This document shows positions 1 to 10,160 of a stretch of 64,000 nt of DNA, piece by piece. The stretch lies in assembly GCF_031143425.1 (NCBI RefSeq), contig NC_090446.1:657283717-657347716 (forward strand), given 5' to 3'. The notes under the pieces are model-generated. The model worked only from the letters and a program-made list of their open reading frames with translations. It searched no databases and was not told the origin of the DNA. How positions within the stretch are numbered: position 1 is the stretch's first letter; every line of letters begins with the position of its first letter. Origin of the DNA: Pleurodeles waltl. Lineage: Eukaryota; Chordata; Amphibia; Caudata; Salamandridae. A program made the position numbers and the translations under genes.

Positions 1-2985
1 GGCTGTGGGTGGTGGGGCCCTCCTGGCCAGCTGGGCTGGGTCCTCCCTGGGCAGCGGCTATGGGGGTGGTGGGCTCTCCCGGGGCAGCTGTGCCGGTTCC
101 TCCCTGGGCAGCGGCTATGGGGGTTGCGGGCTCCTCCTGGGCAGCTGTGACGGGTCCTCCATGGGCAGCAGGCCTGCTGCCTGACTTCTCCGCCTTGCTG
201 CCCTTGCCCTCCTTAGTCGGGAGTCTGTGGCCCTTTCCTCCCTTTGGAGCTGTGGCTGTTGACGGTGGCTGGCTAGTGTCCTGGGGGGATATAGAACCCG
301 GGCTCCGGCGGCGGCCCTTCCGCCTTCTGCTCCTCTTCCCAGGGGGTGGGCTGGCTGTCCCCTTGCTGCTGGGCGAAGATCCAGACCTGCGGGCTGGTGG
401 GCTCCAATACCCCTGCACCCTTGTCAAGGGGGCTGCAGGGCTGGTGGTGGCTGAGGTGCTCTTCTTACCCCGACGAGAAGGAGGGGGGGGCTCAGGGTCA
501 GGAAAGAAGGTAGCAGTAGAGAGATAGATTTTCCTGGGACAATGGATAGTGGTAGGTACAGTGGGTATGGGAGTGGAGGGAGAGGATGTGGTTGTAGGCG
601 AGACAAGTTTGCTGTCTTTGGGTGCAGGTGCAGGAGCGGGAGGCTGTCGTGAGGTGGATGGCTGTTGGGTGGGTGGGTGGCTGCGTTTGTGTGGTGTGGA
701 AGAGGGGGTGACAGACACAGTGGGAGAGGACACAGGGGACGTGTAAATGGCAGTGGGGGTGGTGACTGCACGTGTGCGGACTGTACTGGAGGGTGTGCTG
801 GTGATGGAAACACTGGCTGATGGTGAGGTGAATGAAGGTGTGAGTGTAGACGTCACAGGGAGGGAGGAGGGAGACGAGGAGGTGGGGGTCACAGAGGTGG
901 TAGTGACTGTTGGCATGTCTGCATCGGAATGTTGCTTGTGTGAATGTCTGCGTGATCTGTGGTGCTTATGTTTGGATGAGCTGCTCTTGGGTGTTGAGGT
1001 GTGTGCAGGCTGGTCTGATGGTGTGGGTGGGACAGGCAGAGGAACAGGAGACTGGGAGGAGGGAGTTAGTAGAGGGAGGCAGGAGACAGGGACAATGGCT
1101 GCCGTCAGTGCTGAGGCCAGAGCCTGGAACGATCGCTGATGGGCAGCCTGACCCAAATGAATGCCCTCCAGGTACGCATTGCTGCGATGAACCTCCCTCT
1201 CCACCCCCTGGATGGCATTCAAAAGGGTAGTCTGCCCAACAATGAGCGTTCGGAGGAGGTCAATGACCTCCTCACTGAGGGCAGCGGGGGTAACAGGGGC
1301 AGGGCCTGAGGTGCCTGGGGCGAAGGAGATGCCCGGCTTCCTGGCAGAGCGGGCACGGGGCGAACGCTGAGGGGCTGCTGGGAGGGCGGAGATGGTGCGC
1401 TGGGTGGCGGCTGTACCTGTAATGGCGGGGGGCACGGATGGTGCCACCCCCGCAAGGGAGCTCCCTTCCGAGGACGTGTCCGTGTCGCTGCAGGGTCCAG
1501 TCGTCCCCGTTGTGGAGCTCCCCTCGCCCTCCGTCTCACTGGTCCAGTCAGACTCTGTGGCATGACCCTCCTGGGCCATGTGAGATGCAGCTCCCTCCTG
1601 CCCCGATGCCACTTCTCCTCCGCCTGATGATGCTGATGCACACAAGCACAGAAAGACAAACAAAAAGGGGGGGGGGGAAGAGAAATAAAGAGATTTTGAG
1701 TACATGGATCACCGGTACAGTTAGCGGACATGACAGACACAGATGCCCCCTGCACTAAGTTGCGCACTTGGGGTCCGCTACGCATTCCGTGGAACATGCC
1801 CTACATGCCTAGAGTTGACAACTGCACCCATGGATGACACTGCCCAGGGATGGCTGTACTGGCACACTACTGAGGGTGGTGGCTGGGGACACAGGGGCTT
1901 ACGGGGGTGCCCAGCCTACAGATATCGCCCTGGCCTAGGGGGACCCACAGCCCTCCTCCCCCACCCAGACACCTCCACTGCGCGACAACAGAGTAGATTA
2001 TGCTTGTACTCACACCCTTGTGTCTGCTGTGCTGCCCTCACGCGCCCATCCAAATCAGGGTAGGCCACCGCCAGGATCCGGAACATCAGGGGGGTCAGTT
2101 GACGGCAGGCACCCCGCCTACGTTGGGAGGCCATCCCCAGCAGAGACTCGGCGGTCTTCTTGGTTCCGCGGCGGATGTCCTCCCACCTCTTGCGGCAGTG
2201 GGTGCCCCGTCGATGGTGGACCCCCAGGGTCCGGACTTCCTTGGCGATGGCACGCCAAATCCCGATCTTCTCATGGGCGCGGACCTATGTGACACGTACA
2301 GGGAGGGAGAAATACCACGTTCAAGTTTGTCTGCATTTTCGTTGCCAGTGGCCCAACGCCCCCCATCCCCACCAGGCCCCCCCCCATGCCCCCGCCAGGC
2401 CCAACATGCCCCCCATCCCCGCCAGGCCCCCCGCCATGCCCCCCGCCAGGCCCAACATGCCCCCCATCCCCGCCAGGCCCCCCGCCATGCCCCCCGCCAG
2501 GCCCAACATGCCCCCCATCCCCGCCAGGCCCCCCGCCAGGCCCCCGCCAGGCCCAACATGCCCCCCATCCCCGCCAGGCCCCCCGCCATGCCCCCCGCCA
2601 GGCCCCCCGCCAGGCCCAACATGCCCCCCATCCCCGCCAGGCCCCCCGCCAGGCCCAACATGCCCCCCATCCCCGCCAGGCCCCCCCATCCCCGCCAGGC
2701 CCCCCGCCAGGCCCAACATGCCCCCCATCCCCGCCAGGCCCCCCGCCAGGCCCAACATGCCCAACATGCCCCCCATCCCCGCCAGGCCCCCGCCAGGCCC
2801 AACATGCCCCCCATCCCCGCCAGGCCCCCAAGCCAGCCAGTGGCCCCAAATCCATATTGAATTAAACTCACTTGTTGGTCTGGAGGACCGTAGAGTAGCG
2901 CATACTGGGGGAGGACCCCATCCACAAGTTTCTCCAACTCTTCTCCAGTGAAGGCAGGGGCCCTTTCCCCAGGCGCAGCAGCCAT
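1..2985 (-). CDS. SANT/Myb-like DNA-binding protein A of the Harbinger element (three exons, 3' end outside window)
   Basis: I infer a spliced gene. Exon 1 is 2985-2872 (38 codons from ATG, donor GTGAGT, phase 0). Exon 2 is 2284-2014 (acceptor ACATAG, donor GTGAGT, phase 1). Exon 3 starts at 1623 after CATCATCAG and is open in one frame to base 1, giving at least 669 residues. The phases agree at both junctions. Exons 1 and 2 together form a SANT/Myb-like domain: FTGEELEKLVDGVLPQY, then IGIWRAIAKEV and CRKRWEDIRRG, as in the Myb partners of Harbinger transposases. Exon 3 has a probable helical segment near LLRTLIVGQTTLLNAIQ, a long Pro/Ser/Thr-rich stretch, basic patches (KHKHHRSRRHSHK, GKRSRRRKGRRRS) that could be nuclear signals, and Ala/Gly/Pro-rich repeats at the edge. 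A nuclear role in binding transposon ends is inferred from the family. Protein B has the same plan (SANT plus helical tail) but a different sequence. Confidence 0.72.
2350..2832. repeat. GC-rich minisatellite in intron 1 of SANT/Myb gene A
   Basis: About 480 bp made of variants of CCCCCATCCCCGCCAGGCCC joined by CCGCCATGCC or CCAACATGCC, in units of roughly 20-50 bp. It lies wholly between the inferred donor at 2871 and acceptor at 2285. On the transcribed strand the array is G-rich (GGGGGGCATGTTGGGCCTGGCGG type). The long open frames on both strands here come from the repeat and are not counted as genes. Confidence 0.9.
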
Positions 2986-3479
2986 TGTCCCTTCCAGACC
3001 GAGGTCACAGCAACACTTGCAGTATAGGTCCTCTCCTGTGAAAGTTCAAGTCGCAAGTGAATAAGTAGATAGAAAATGGCGGTCACGTCCGCGGCGGTGC
3101 GTACCGCGGCGGTGCGTACCGCCACCGCCGGCGCCCTTCGCCATTGGCTCCTGAAACCCATAGGCTTCAATGTTAACCAATGCGGCTTCGCGCCGCGGTC
3201 TTCGACCGCCGACCGCCGCGGTGTGCCACGCCAGCGCATTGACCTCACATCCCATTGTCACACTTCACAGGTCAGGCAGCCGCCATTTCGAGGGTCCACA
3301 TGGCTCAATTTCAACTGCGTCACACAGGCCTAGGCCTTGCATAGCCACTCAGACACGCCATTCACTGCATAGAGAATCGTTTACTGTGCAAGCTGTGAGT
3401 ACGTACCTGTGGGTTGCTTGACTGTGTGCTCCATGTTGTCCTTCCTAGGCACCGTCCGCTGGGTTTGGCGAGGAGACGG
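2986..3479. promoter_or_regulatory. Shared upstream region between SANT/Myb gene A and transposase
   Basis: The two genes diverge from this 494-bp gap, so it should hold both promoters. It is CpG-rich from 3080 to 3240 and carries two copies of the palindromic 14-mer GCGGTGCGTACCGC at 3094-3107 and 3109-3122, exactly 15 bp apart. A near copy (GCGGTGTGTACCGC) lies at 6861-6874 close to the right terminus. CCAAT-box-like ATTGG sequences occur at about 3142 and, inverted, near 3177. I see no clear TATA box. Binding by the element's own SANT/Myb proteins is a guess. Confidence 0.5.
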
Positions 3480-4484
3480 ATGAATCCTCCCGTGTACAGG
3501 CCGCTGGTGGACCTGTCGACAATGGAAGCACGCCACATTATCCTGACCTACCGGCTTGACCGTGCCACTATACATGAACTGTGTGCCCAGCTGGAGCCCG
3601 ACCTGATGTCCCCCATCCGCCAACCCACAGGGATTCCCCCTCTGGTGCAGGTCCTGTCAGTACTCCACTTCTTGGCAAGTGGGTCATTTCAGACAACAGT
3701 GGGAATTGCTTCTGGGATGTCTCAGCCCATGTTTTCGAAGGTGTTATCCAGAGTGTTGTCGGCCCTGATGAAATACATGAGGAGCTACATCCTTTTCCCT
3801 GAGGTGGGCGAATTGGCTGCAGTGAAGGGTGATTTCTATGCCCTTGGACATATTCCCAACGTCGTTGGTGCCATTGATGGGACCCATGTGGCTTTGGTTC
3901 CCCCAAGAGACAGGGAGCAGGTGTACAGGAACAGAAAAAGTTACCATTCCATGAACATCCAGGTGGTGTGTTTGGCTGACCAGTACATCTCGCATGTAAA
4001 TGCCAAATTCCCAGGGTCAGTGCATGACGCCTACATCCTAAGGAATAGCAGCATCCCTTACGTGATGGAACAGCTAGAGAGACACCGTGTATGGCTATTG
4101 GGGGACTCTGGGTACCCCAACCTGTCGTGGCTACTGACCCCAGTAAGGAATCCCCGGACCAGGGCAGAGGAACGGTACAATGAGGCCCATGGGCGTACTA
4201 GGAGGGTGATTGAACGCACCTTCGGCCTCCTAAAGGCCAGGTTTCGGTGCCTGCATATGACAGGTGGATCCCTAATGTACTCACCTAAGAAGGTGTGTCA
4301 CATCATCGTGGCCTGCTGCATGCTTCACAACCTGGCTTTGCGCCGCCAGGTGCCTTTCCTGCAGGAGGATGGTCCAGATGGTGGTGTTGTGGCAGCTGTG
4401 GAACCTGTGGAGAGTGAAGAGGAGGAAGATGACGGGGCTGAAACAGACAACAGGGACAGAATCATTGCACAGTACTTCCAATAG
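3480..4484 (+). CDS. HARBI1-type PIF/Harbinger transposase
   Basis: An intact 334-residue reading frame from ATG at 3480. The frame extends 22 codons upstream to a TTG but starts no better there, and the ATG fits the family start MNPPVYRPL. It is a DDE transposase that cuts and joins element ends. The acidic triad is visible as D133 in VVGAIDGTH, D209 in LLGDSGYP and E245 in VIERTFGLLKARF, followed by the family's CCMLHNLA segment. The N-terminal helical part (residues 25-120) matches the usual HARBI1 layout, and the length is close to the typical 340-350. The C-terminus (about 307-320) is acidic. No stop or frameshift is seen, so the protein could be functional. In known systems a Myb-like partner takes the transposase into the nucleus and to the ends; two candidates flank it here. 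Confidence 0.93.
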   Translation: MNPPVYRPLVDLSTMEARHIILTYRLDRATIHELCAQLEPDLMSPIRQPTGIPPLVQVLSVLHFLASGSFQTTVGIASGMSQPMFSKVLSRVLSALMKYMRSYILFPEVGELAAVKGDFYALGHIPNVVGAIDGTHVALVPPRDREQVYRNRKSYHSMNIQVVCLADQYISHVNAKFPGSVHDAYILRNSSIPYVMEQLERHRVWLLGDSGYPNLSWLLTPVRNPRTRAEERYNEAHGRTRRVIERTFGLLKARFRCLHMTGGSLMYSPKKVCHIIVACCMLHNLALRRQVPFLQEDGPDGGVVAAVEPVESEEEEDDGAETDNRDRIIAQYFQ

Positions 4485-4992
4485 GACACAGGTAACAATT
4501 CAAACATAATTTAGTTTATGTAAACTACTCTCCAGCATCTCTGCTGCCTGTCTATTTGCCCCAGTGTATGATGACTGAGGTGTGGCTTTTCCCTCCCTAT
4601 TTCAGATCTGGGGTCCCCACTACGAGTCCTATGCTTCGTTTCCCCATGGACTACAGCTTTGTGGCAGCTGTTTGTTGACTTCACTATGTACAAGGACATA
4701 TTTGCACTGTCATGTCAATTACAATATTTTGAAATCACAGCCAGACTCCAGATAGTTTTGTGCAAAATAGGTGTTTATTTCAGTGCTCAAAATGGGATGG
4801 GTGGTTTCAAGTGGGTGGGGGCTATGGAGAAGGAATGTCTATGGCAGAGTCCAGAGTAACAGTCACACAGGTGCATTGTCCATAGGCCTGTGGAGAGATG
4901 GAGCATGGGCAGTTCAAGAATGGACAGGGTGACAATGTGGGACAGTGGGATGACATCAGGTGGTATCCTTTGCTGGCGGGGGTCTTGACATC
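4485..4992. other. Convergent 3' regions of transposase and SANT/Myb gene B
   Basis: These 508 bp separate the stop codons of two convergent genes. I see no additional coding frame. It probably holds both 3' untranslated regions, but I did not identify paired polyadenylation signals with certainty. Confidence 0.5.
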
Positions 4993-6544
4993 CTACTCTG
5001 TCTTCTTGCGAGATCTCAGGGCCCTCTTGCGGGGTGGTTCTTCTCCTGCAGGAGGTGGGGGTCTGGTGGGCTGCTGTTGTGCGGGGGCCTCCTGTCCACT
5101 AGCGCCAGCGGAGGTGGTTGGCTGTTCTTGGTCCAGGCTAGTGGCAGGGGCCCTTTGTTGTTGTTGAGTGTCCGTCCTGGTGTTGATGAGTTCCTGCAGC
5201 AGCCCTACCATGGTAACCAGGGTGGAGGTGAGGGCTCTGATGTCCTCCCTGTACCCCCGATAGTGTTCCTCCTGCAGTACCTGGATCTCCTGGAACCGGG
5301 CCAGTACCATCGCCATCGTCTCCTGGGAGCGGTTGTATGCTCCCATGATGGTGGTGAGGGCCTCGTGGAGAGTGGGTTCCCTGGGCCCGTCCCCCCCCTG
5401 TCGCACAGCTGCCCTCCGAGTTGCCCTGTTTCCCTGGGCCTCTGCCCCCTGGCCGGTGTGCCCACTACCACTGCACCCAGGTCCCTGTTGTTGTTGGGGT
5501 GGTGGGTTGTCCTGGGTGCCCTGTAGTGGTAGACACACCGCAGATTGACGCGCCCTGGAGACAGAGGCATGGGCCCGCTGGGTGGGAGCTGTGCTGGTGT
5601 TCCCAGAGGGGTTTGGGTCTGTAGTGGCCTGTGCCTGTGTGAGGGGAACCGACTGTCCAGAGGTCCCCGATGGTCCGGGCTGGTCATCAGTGTCCAGGTC
5701 GACAGAGCTGCTGTCATCGCTGACGGCCTCTTGGGTGGGGGGTGTGGAGAATTCTGGGCCCTCCGTGGCGGTGTGTTGGCGGTCGGGTCCTGCAGGGGTA
5801 TAGAGGTATGGTTATAGTTTCAATGTGTGGCATATGGGTGTATCTGTGGGTTCCCGTGTCCCCAAGTGCTGGCATTCGTGTGTGGGGGCTTTGGTGAGGG
5901 TGGCTTGTGGGGGGGATGTGTATATGCATTGGGCATGCTTTGGTGATGGGTGTCCATGCTTAGTGGGCGCATGCAGGCCTAGGTTTTGGGATGTGTGGGT
6001 TGTGATGGTGAGACATTGGCAGGGAATAGGTGTGCTGGGGGTGGGGGTGAGGGTGGGGGTGAGGATGGGGGTGGGGGTGAGGGTGGGGTTCGAGGATGGG
6101 GGTGAGGGTTGGGGTATGATTTGGCATGCAGGTGGGGGGGAAGCAGTATTGAAGCTTCAACTTACCAGAATCCATTCCTCCGCCGACTCCTGCGAGGCCG
6201 TCAGGATGCAGGATGTTCAAGACTTCCTCCTCCCATGTTGTAAATTGTGGGGGTTGAGGTGGGGGTCCTCCGCCAGTCTTCTGCGCGGCGATGTTGTGCC
6301 TGGATACCATGGAACGCACCTTCCCCCGTAGGTCGTTCCATCGCTTCCTGATGTCTTCCCGATTTCTGGGGTGCTGTCCCACAGCGTTGACCCTGTCGAC
6401 AATCCTCTGCCATAGCTCCGTCCTCCGGGCAATGCTGGTGTATTGGATCTGTGTGCCGAAGAGCTGGGGCTCTACCCGAACGATTTCCTCCACCATGACC
6501 CTGAGTTCTTCGTCTGAGAAGCGGGGGTGTCTTTGGGGTGCCAT
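4993..6544 (-). CDS. SANT/Myb-like DNA-binding protein B of the Harbinger element (two exons)
   Basis: Exon 1 is 6544-6166, ending TTCTG with donor GTAAGT (phase 1). Exon 2 is 5789-4993 after the pyrimidine-rich acceptor CCCCTGCAG. The joined frame encodes 391 residues with no internal stop. Residues about 8-85 form a SANT/Myb-like domain with RFSDEELRVMVEEIV, RTELWQRIVDRVNAVG and REDIRKRWNDLRGKV, the arrangement found in Harbinger Myb proteins and NAIF1-like relatives. Exon 2 has an acidic Ser-rich stretch (SDDSSSVDLDTDD), a probable coiled coil around residues 270-330 (MAMVLARFQEIQVLQEEHY) and a basic tail (RKRALRSRKK) that may be a nuclear signal. It runs toward the transposase gene. The inferred role is recognition of transposon ends and nuclear delivery of the transposase. 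Confidence 0.82.
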
Positions 6545-6848
6545 GGAGTGGTGTGTATGATGGGTGGGGTGGAGTATGTGTAGTTAAGTGTGTTGAGTGT
6601 GGTGGTGTGTGTTGTTTTGTGTGTGGATATTGTGTGGGTGATGGTGTAGTGTGCCTCTGTGTGATGGTGTTCTGTGATCGCTGATGTGTCTCTCAGTGCT
6701 TCTTTTAGGATTTTGGTCGAAGGGGTTTGTGGGTGATGTGGGTGTGTGTTTTATATTGTATTGTGTGTGTGGGAGTGGTGTGTGTATGTGTATCAGGTGT
6801 GTGGAATTCAAATCGTCCAATGTGGCTGAGTTTTGTTCGTTTGTGTGT

Positions 6849-7144
6849 ATTCTGACCGCGGCGGTGTGTACCGCCAATGGAAAACTGCGTTTGAAAGACC
6901 GCCGCGTGGATTCGTGGGTCGTAATGGCATGGGCGTATTTCTGTTGCCGTGACGGTGGAGGTTTGGTCACCTCCACTTTTCCGCCGACCGCTGGTCTGGC
7001 GGTCTGTTGTGGCTGTCGGATTTTCGGAGGTTTGGCTGCTGCGGGTCAGAATGACCATGGCGGGTTACCGCGACCGCGGCGGAATTATGGAGGATTTCGG
7101 ACCGGCGGTAGGCGCCTTTTACCGCCGAGGTCAGAATGACCACC
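6849..7144. repeat. Right terminal and subterminal region of the Harbinger element with TIR-like iterons
   Basis: Three copies of the terminal core are visible: ATTCTGACCGCGGCGG at 6849, GGTCAGAATGACC at 7044-7056, and the terminal copy at 7129-7141. The palindrome GCGGTGTGTACCGC at 6861-6874 repeats a motif from the shared promoter. Such subterminal repeats often bind transposase or its Myb partner, which is inference here. The end matches the MITEs at 27280, 42978 and 44728 in GGTCATTCTGACC followed by a GGCGG-rich start. Confidence 0.7.
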
Positions 7145-8027
7145 TTATTCAGTTTAACGTCAACTTGCGATTTCGAACAATCTGTAGCCATGTATTTCGG
7201 AGATAAATTTGTTTTTAATTGTTTCTCAAAGAAAGTTCAAGAACATTTACTTACATGTAGGAATCCTGCTTTAATTGAAACCGATGACATAGCTAAGAGC
7301 ATTGAATGGTCAATGTTTTCAAACAAGGCCTTTCGGGAGGGATGTGAGTTATTTAGGGGATTTAGAAACAGTAAATGTGGTGAACACAATAGGTAAGTTT
7401 AAAAAGAACAACAATTAGAGGAAACCTAACAATTGCTACAGGTGTGGTTCAAGAAGACATTTAGGGAATAGTATGCTCTGCAGCTGGAAAGAATTGTCAT
7501 CTTTGCAAGAAAGTTAGTCACTTTCAGTTAGCTTGCAGAGGTTCGTAACAAAAGTGACACCATAATCAGTAGTGTATATGTCAATGAATGTGAGACTCAA
7601 TGATCTTGTGCTATCAGTTGACTGTGATGTTAACACTTTAGAAACAAGTACCATGAAGATAATAGGACCGGTCAAGATAGGTGTGGTATTGCAAATAGAG
7701 TTGTGGCTGATTCTGGCACCCCCAGAACAATCATTGCTGACACCACCTTTAACAAGCATTGGCCCAAAGGGACTAAACTACAAAGCAGTAATATCAACCC
7801 TAAAGCTTTTGGTGAGTTTGACATAGATATGCTAGGTTATTTCATAAGTTCTTTGGAATGCTAAAGAAGGTTGACATAAACTAAAATCTATGTAGCAGTT
7901 AAAGGCTGTGACATAATTGGGTTAATCAATCGTGCAAGGTTGGGGCTTTATCTAAAACCAGGATCAGAAAATTCCATTGTTTTAGGTCAACTACTGTTTT
8001 TCACCATTAGCATTGATGAGGATTTAA
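7145..8027 (+). pseudogene. Gag C-terminus, zinc knuckle and protease remnant of Gypsy copy 1
   Basis: Starting next to the Harbinger terminus, the frame reads CDFEQSVAMYFGDKFVFNC and LTCRNPALIETDDIAKSIE, matching gag of copy 2 at 37007-37140. A broken zinc-knuckle segment (CYRCGSRRHLGNS) follows near 7436-7475. Retroviral-type protease is recognisable at 7690-7770 as VVADSGTPRTII, with the Asp-Ser-Gly triad intact although surrounding frames are broken. The last Gypsy codons before the inserted element are near IDEDL. Multiple frameshifts and stops make this non-functional. Confidence 0.8.
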
Positions 8028-8999
8028 CTCCCTCACTGCAGGCCTTTTCCCCTCCTTTGCCAAGCCTTTTTGTTTTTGGTTATTAGGGGTTAATCGCTCA
8101 TAGGCCCTCATAACTGTTTGTCCACATAAGTCATCCACGCCACATTTGTGCCCTTTTTTTTCAACATCCTAGGGTTTATAATGGTACCCAGAGTTTGGGG
8201 TTTCCTCTGGAGGAGAGCAAGAAATTAGCCAAAATACAGCTAAAGTTTTGGGGAAAATGGGAAAAAAGTGCTGCAGAAGAAAGCATGTGGATTTTTCCCT
8301 GCAAATGGCATCAATAAAGAGTTTGCAGTGCTAAAATCACCATCCTTCCAGCTTTCAGGAACTTGAATCAGAAAACCACATTTTCAACACAATTTTGGCA
8401 TTTTACTGTGACATACCCCATTTTTACTATGTTTTGTGTGTCAGCCTCCTTCCAGTTAGCAACAGAAATGGGTGTGAAACCAGTGGTGGATCCCAGACAG
8501 CTAAACATTTCTGAGAAGTAGTCACAAATCTGAATTCAACAAGGAGTCATTTGTGTACTTCCTTCAAGGTTTTCCTACAGAAAGTAGCAGCTGAAATAAA
8601 AAAAATATTGAAATCAAGTTGAAAAAAACAGCCATTTCTGTCCACATTTTCTGAAACGTTTTCCATCTATGGCAGATTTTTGAAAACAATATACTGTTAC
8701 GTCTGCTGGACTCTTCTGCTTGCAGGGCTATAGAGGGCTTGTAGGTTCATCAAGAACCATAGGTACCCAGAACCAATAAATGAGCTGCACCTTGCAATGG
8801 GTTTTCATTGTTTACCAGGTATACAGCAATTAATTTGTTAAAATATAAGGAGTGAAAATTAGGTATCAAGGAAACCTTTCTAGTTCCAAAATGGCCACAA
8901 AATAAGGTGTTGACGTCGTTCTTACACACTGTCTTGCATTTGGAAAGAAAAAATGTAGAGAAAGGCATTAGGCAATAACACTTTTTCTTCTATTCTGTG

Positions 9000-10160
9000 T
9001 TCCCCCAAGTCTCCTGATAAAAATGGTACCTCACTAGTGTGGGTTTGCCTAGTGCCCACGACAGGAAATGCCCCTAACACATTATGGACACATCACATTT
9101 TTACACTGAAATCTGACATGTTTTTAGGAAAGTGCCTAGCTGTGGATTTTGGTCTCTAGCTCAGCCGGCCCTACTGAAACCTAGCAAACCTGTGTGTTTT
9201 TGAAAACTATGCTAGATGGAGTGAAGTGTGGGGCTCTCACCAGGTTCTGTTACCCAGAATCCTTTGCAAACGTCAAAATATGGCAAAAAACACCTTTTCC
9301 TCACATTTTGGTAATGGAAAGTTCTGAAATCTGAGAGGAGCCACAACTTCCTTCCACCCAGGATTCTCCTAAGCCTTCCAATAAAAATGGTACCTCACTT
9401 GTGTGGGTTGGCATAATGCCCGCGACACGAAACGCCCCAAACGCATTATGGACACATTACATTTTTACACTGAAATCTGACGTGTTTTTAGAAAAGTGCC
9501 TAGCTGTGGACTTTAGCCTCTAGCTCAGCTGGCACCTAGGGAAAACTGGCAAACCTATACATTTTTTAAAACTAGACACCTAGGGGAATACAGAGTGGGG
9601 TGACTTGTGGGGCTCTCACTGGGTTCTGTTACCCAGAATCCTTTGCAAACCTTCAAATTTGGCTAAAAAACATTTTTTCCTCACATTTTTGTGCTGCAAA
9701 CTTCTGGAATCTGAGGGGAGCCACTTCCTTCCACCCAGCATTCCCAACATCTCCCGATAAAAATGGTACCTCCCTTGGGGAGGTAGACCTAGTGCCCGCG
9801 ACATGGAAGGGTCCAAAACAAAACATGAACACATCAAAATTATCTATCACAAAACGACCTGTTTTTGCAAGGGGGACACCTGCGTTTGTGGTCCTGGGCT
9901 AATTAGCAATCTATGTAAACCTACCAAACCCAGACATTACTGAAAACAAGACACCTGAGGGAGTCCAGGGAGGTGTGACTTGTGTGGATCCCTCTGTGTT
10001 TTCTTACCCAGAATCCTCAGCAAACTTCAAATTTTGCAAAAAATGACATTTTCCTCACATTTATGTGTGGAATTTCCTACCACCCAATGTTCCCCTCGGT
10101 CTTCAGATAAAAATATATCTCACATGTGTAGGTGAGCCAAGTGCACGCGACAGGGAAGGC
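9000..10160 (+). repeat. Decayed tandem array, unit about 350-375 bp, four copies
   Basis: The phrase GATAAAAATGGTACCTC recurs near 9016, 9380 and 9757, with a diverged fourth copy near 10105. Each is followed by a TAGTGCCCGCGACA-like phrase and preceded by a block containing GGTTCTGTTACCCAGAATCCT. Spacing is about 364, 377 and 348 bp. Copies differ by many substitutions, so the array is old. It lies inside the TTAA-flanked element. Confidence 0.8.

Larger units (their letters stand above)
1..7144. mobile_element. PIF/Harbinger DNA transposon, three genes, left end outside window
   Basis: The right terminus is at about 7144, where the sequence reads GAGGTCAGAATGACCACC followed by TTA, the usual Harbinger target trinucleotide. 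Past this point the DNA resumes as Ty3/Gypsy gag, so the element is inserted in a gag reading frame. The gene order is a minus-strand SANT/Myb gene, a plus-strand HARBI1-type transposase and a second minus-strand SANT/Myb gene. No TIR-like GGTCATTCTGACC occurs between the genes, which favours one element over two abutting ones. The left terminus is not visible because the first gene is still open at base 1. Known vertebrate Harbinger elements carry a transposase and one Myb-like protein, so a second SANT/Myb gene would be unusual. That the three genes form one unit is an inference. Confidence 0.8.

Noticed and set aside
9..1230. Plus-strand frames over the left edge (for example 9-527 and 747-1139)
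   Set aside because: They are antisense to exon 3 of SANT/Myb gene A, which is open in one frame throughout and has the expected basic and Ser/Thr-rich composition.
2000..2985. Long overlapping Pro- or Gly-rich reading frames on both strands
   Set aside because: They are products of the GC-rich minisatellite, which lacks stops in several frames. Only the part before the splice donor at 2871 and the exon after 2284 show SANT/Myb homology.
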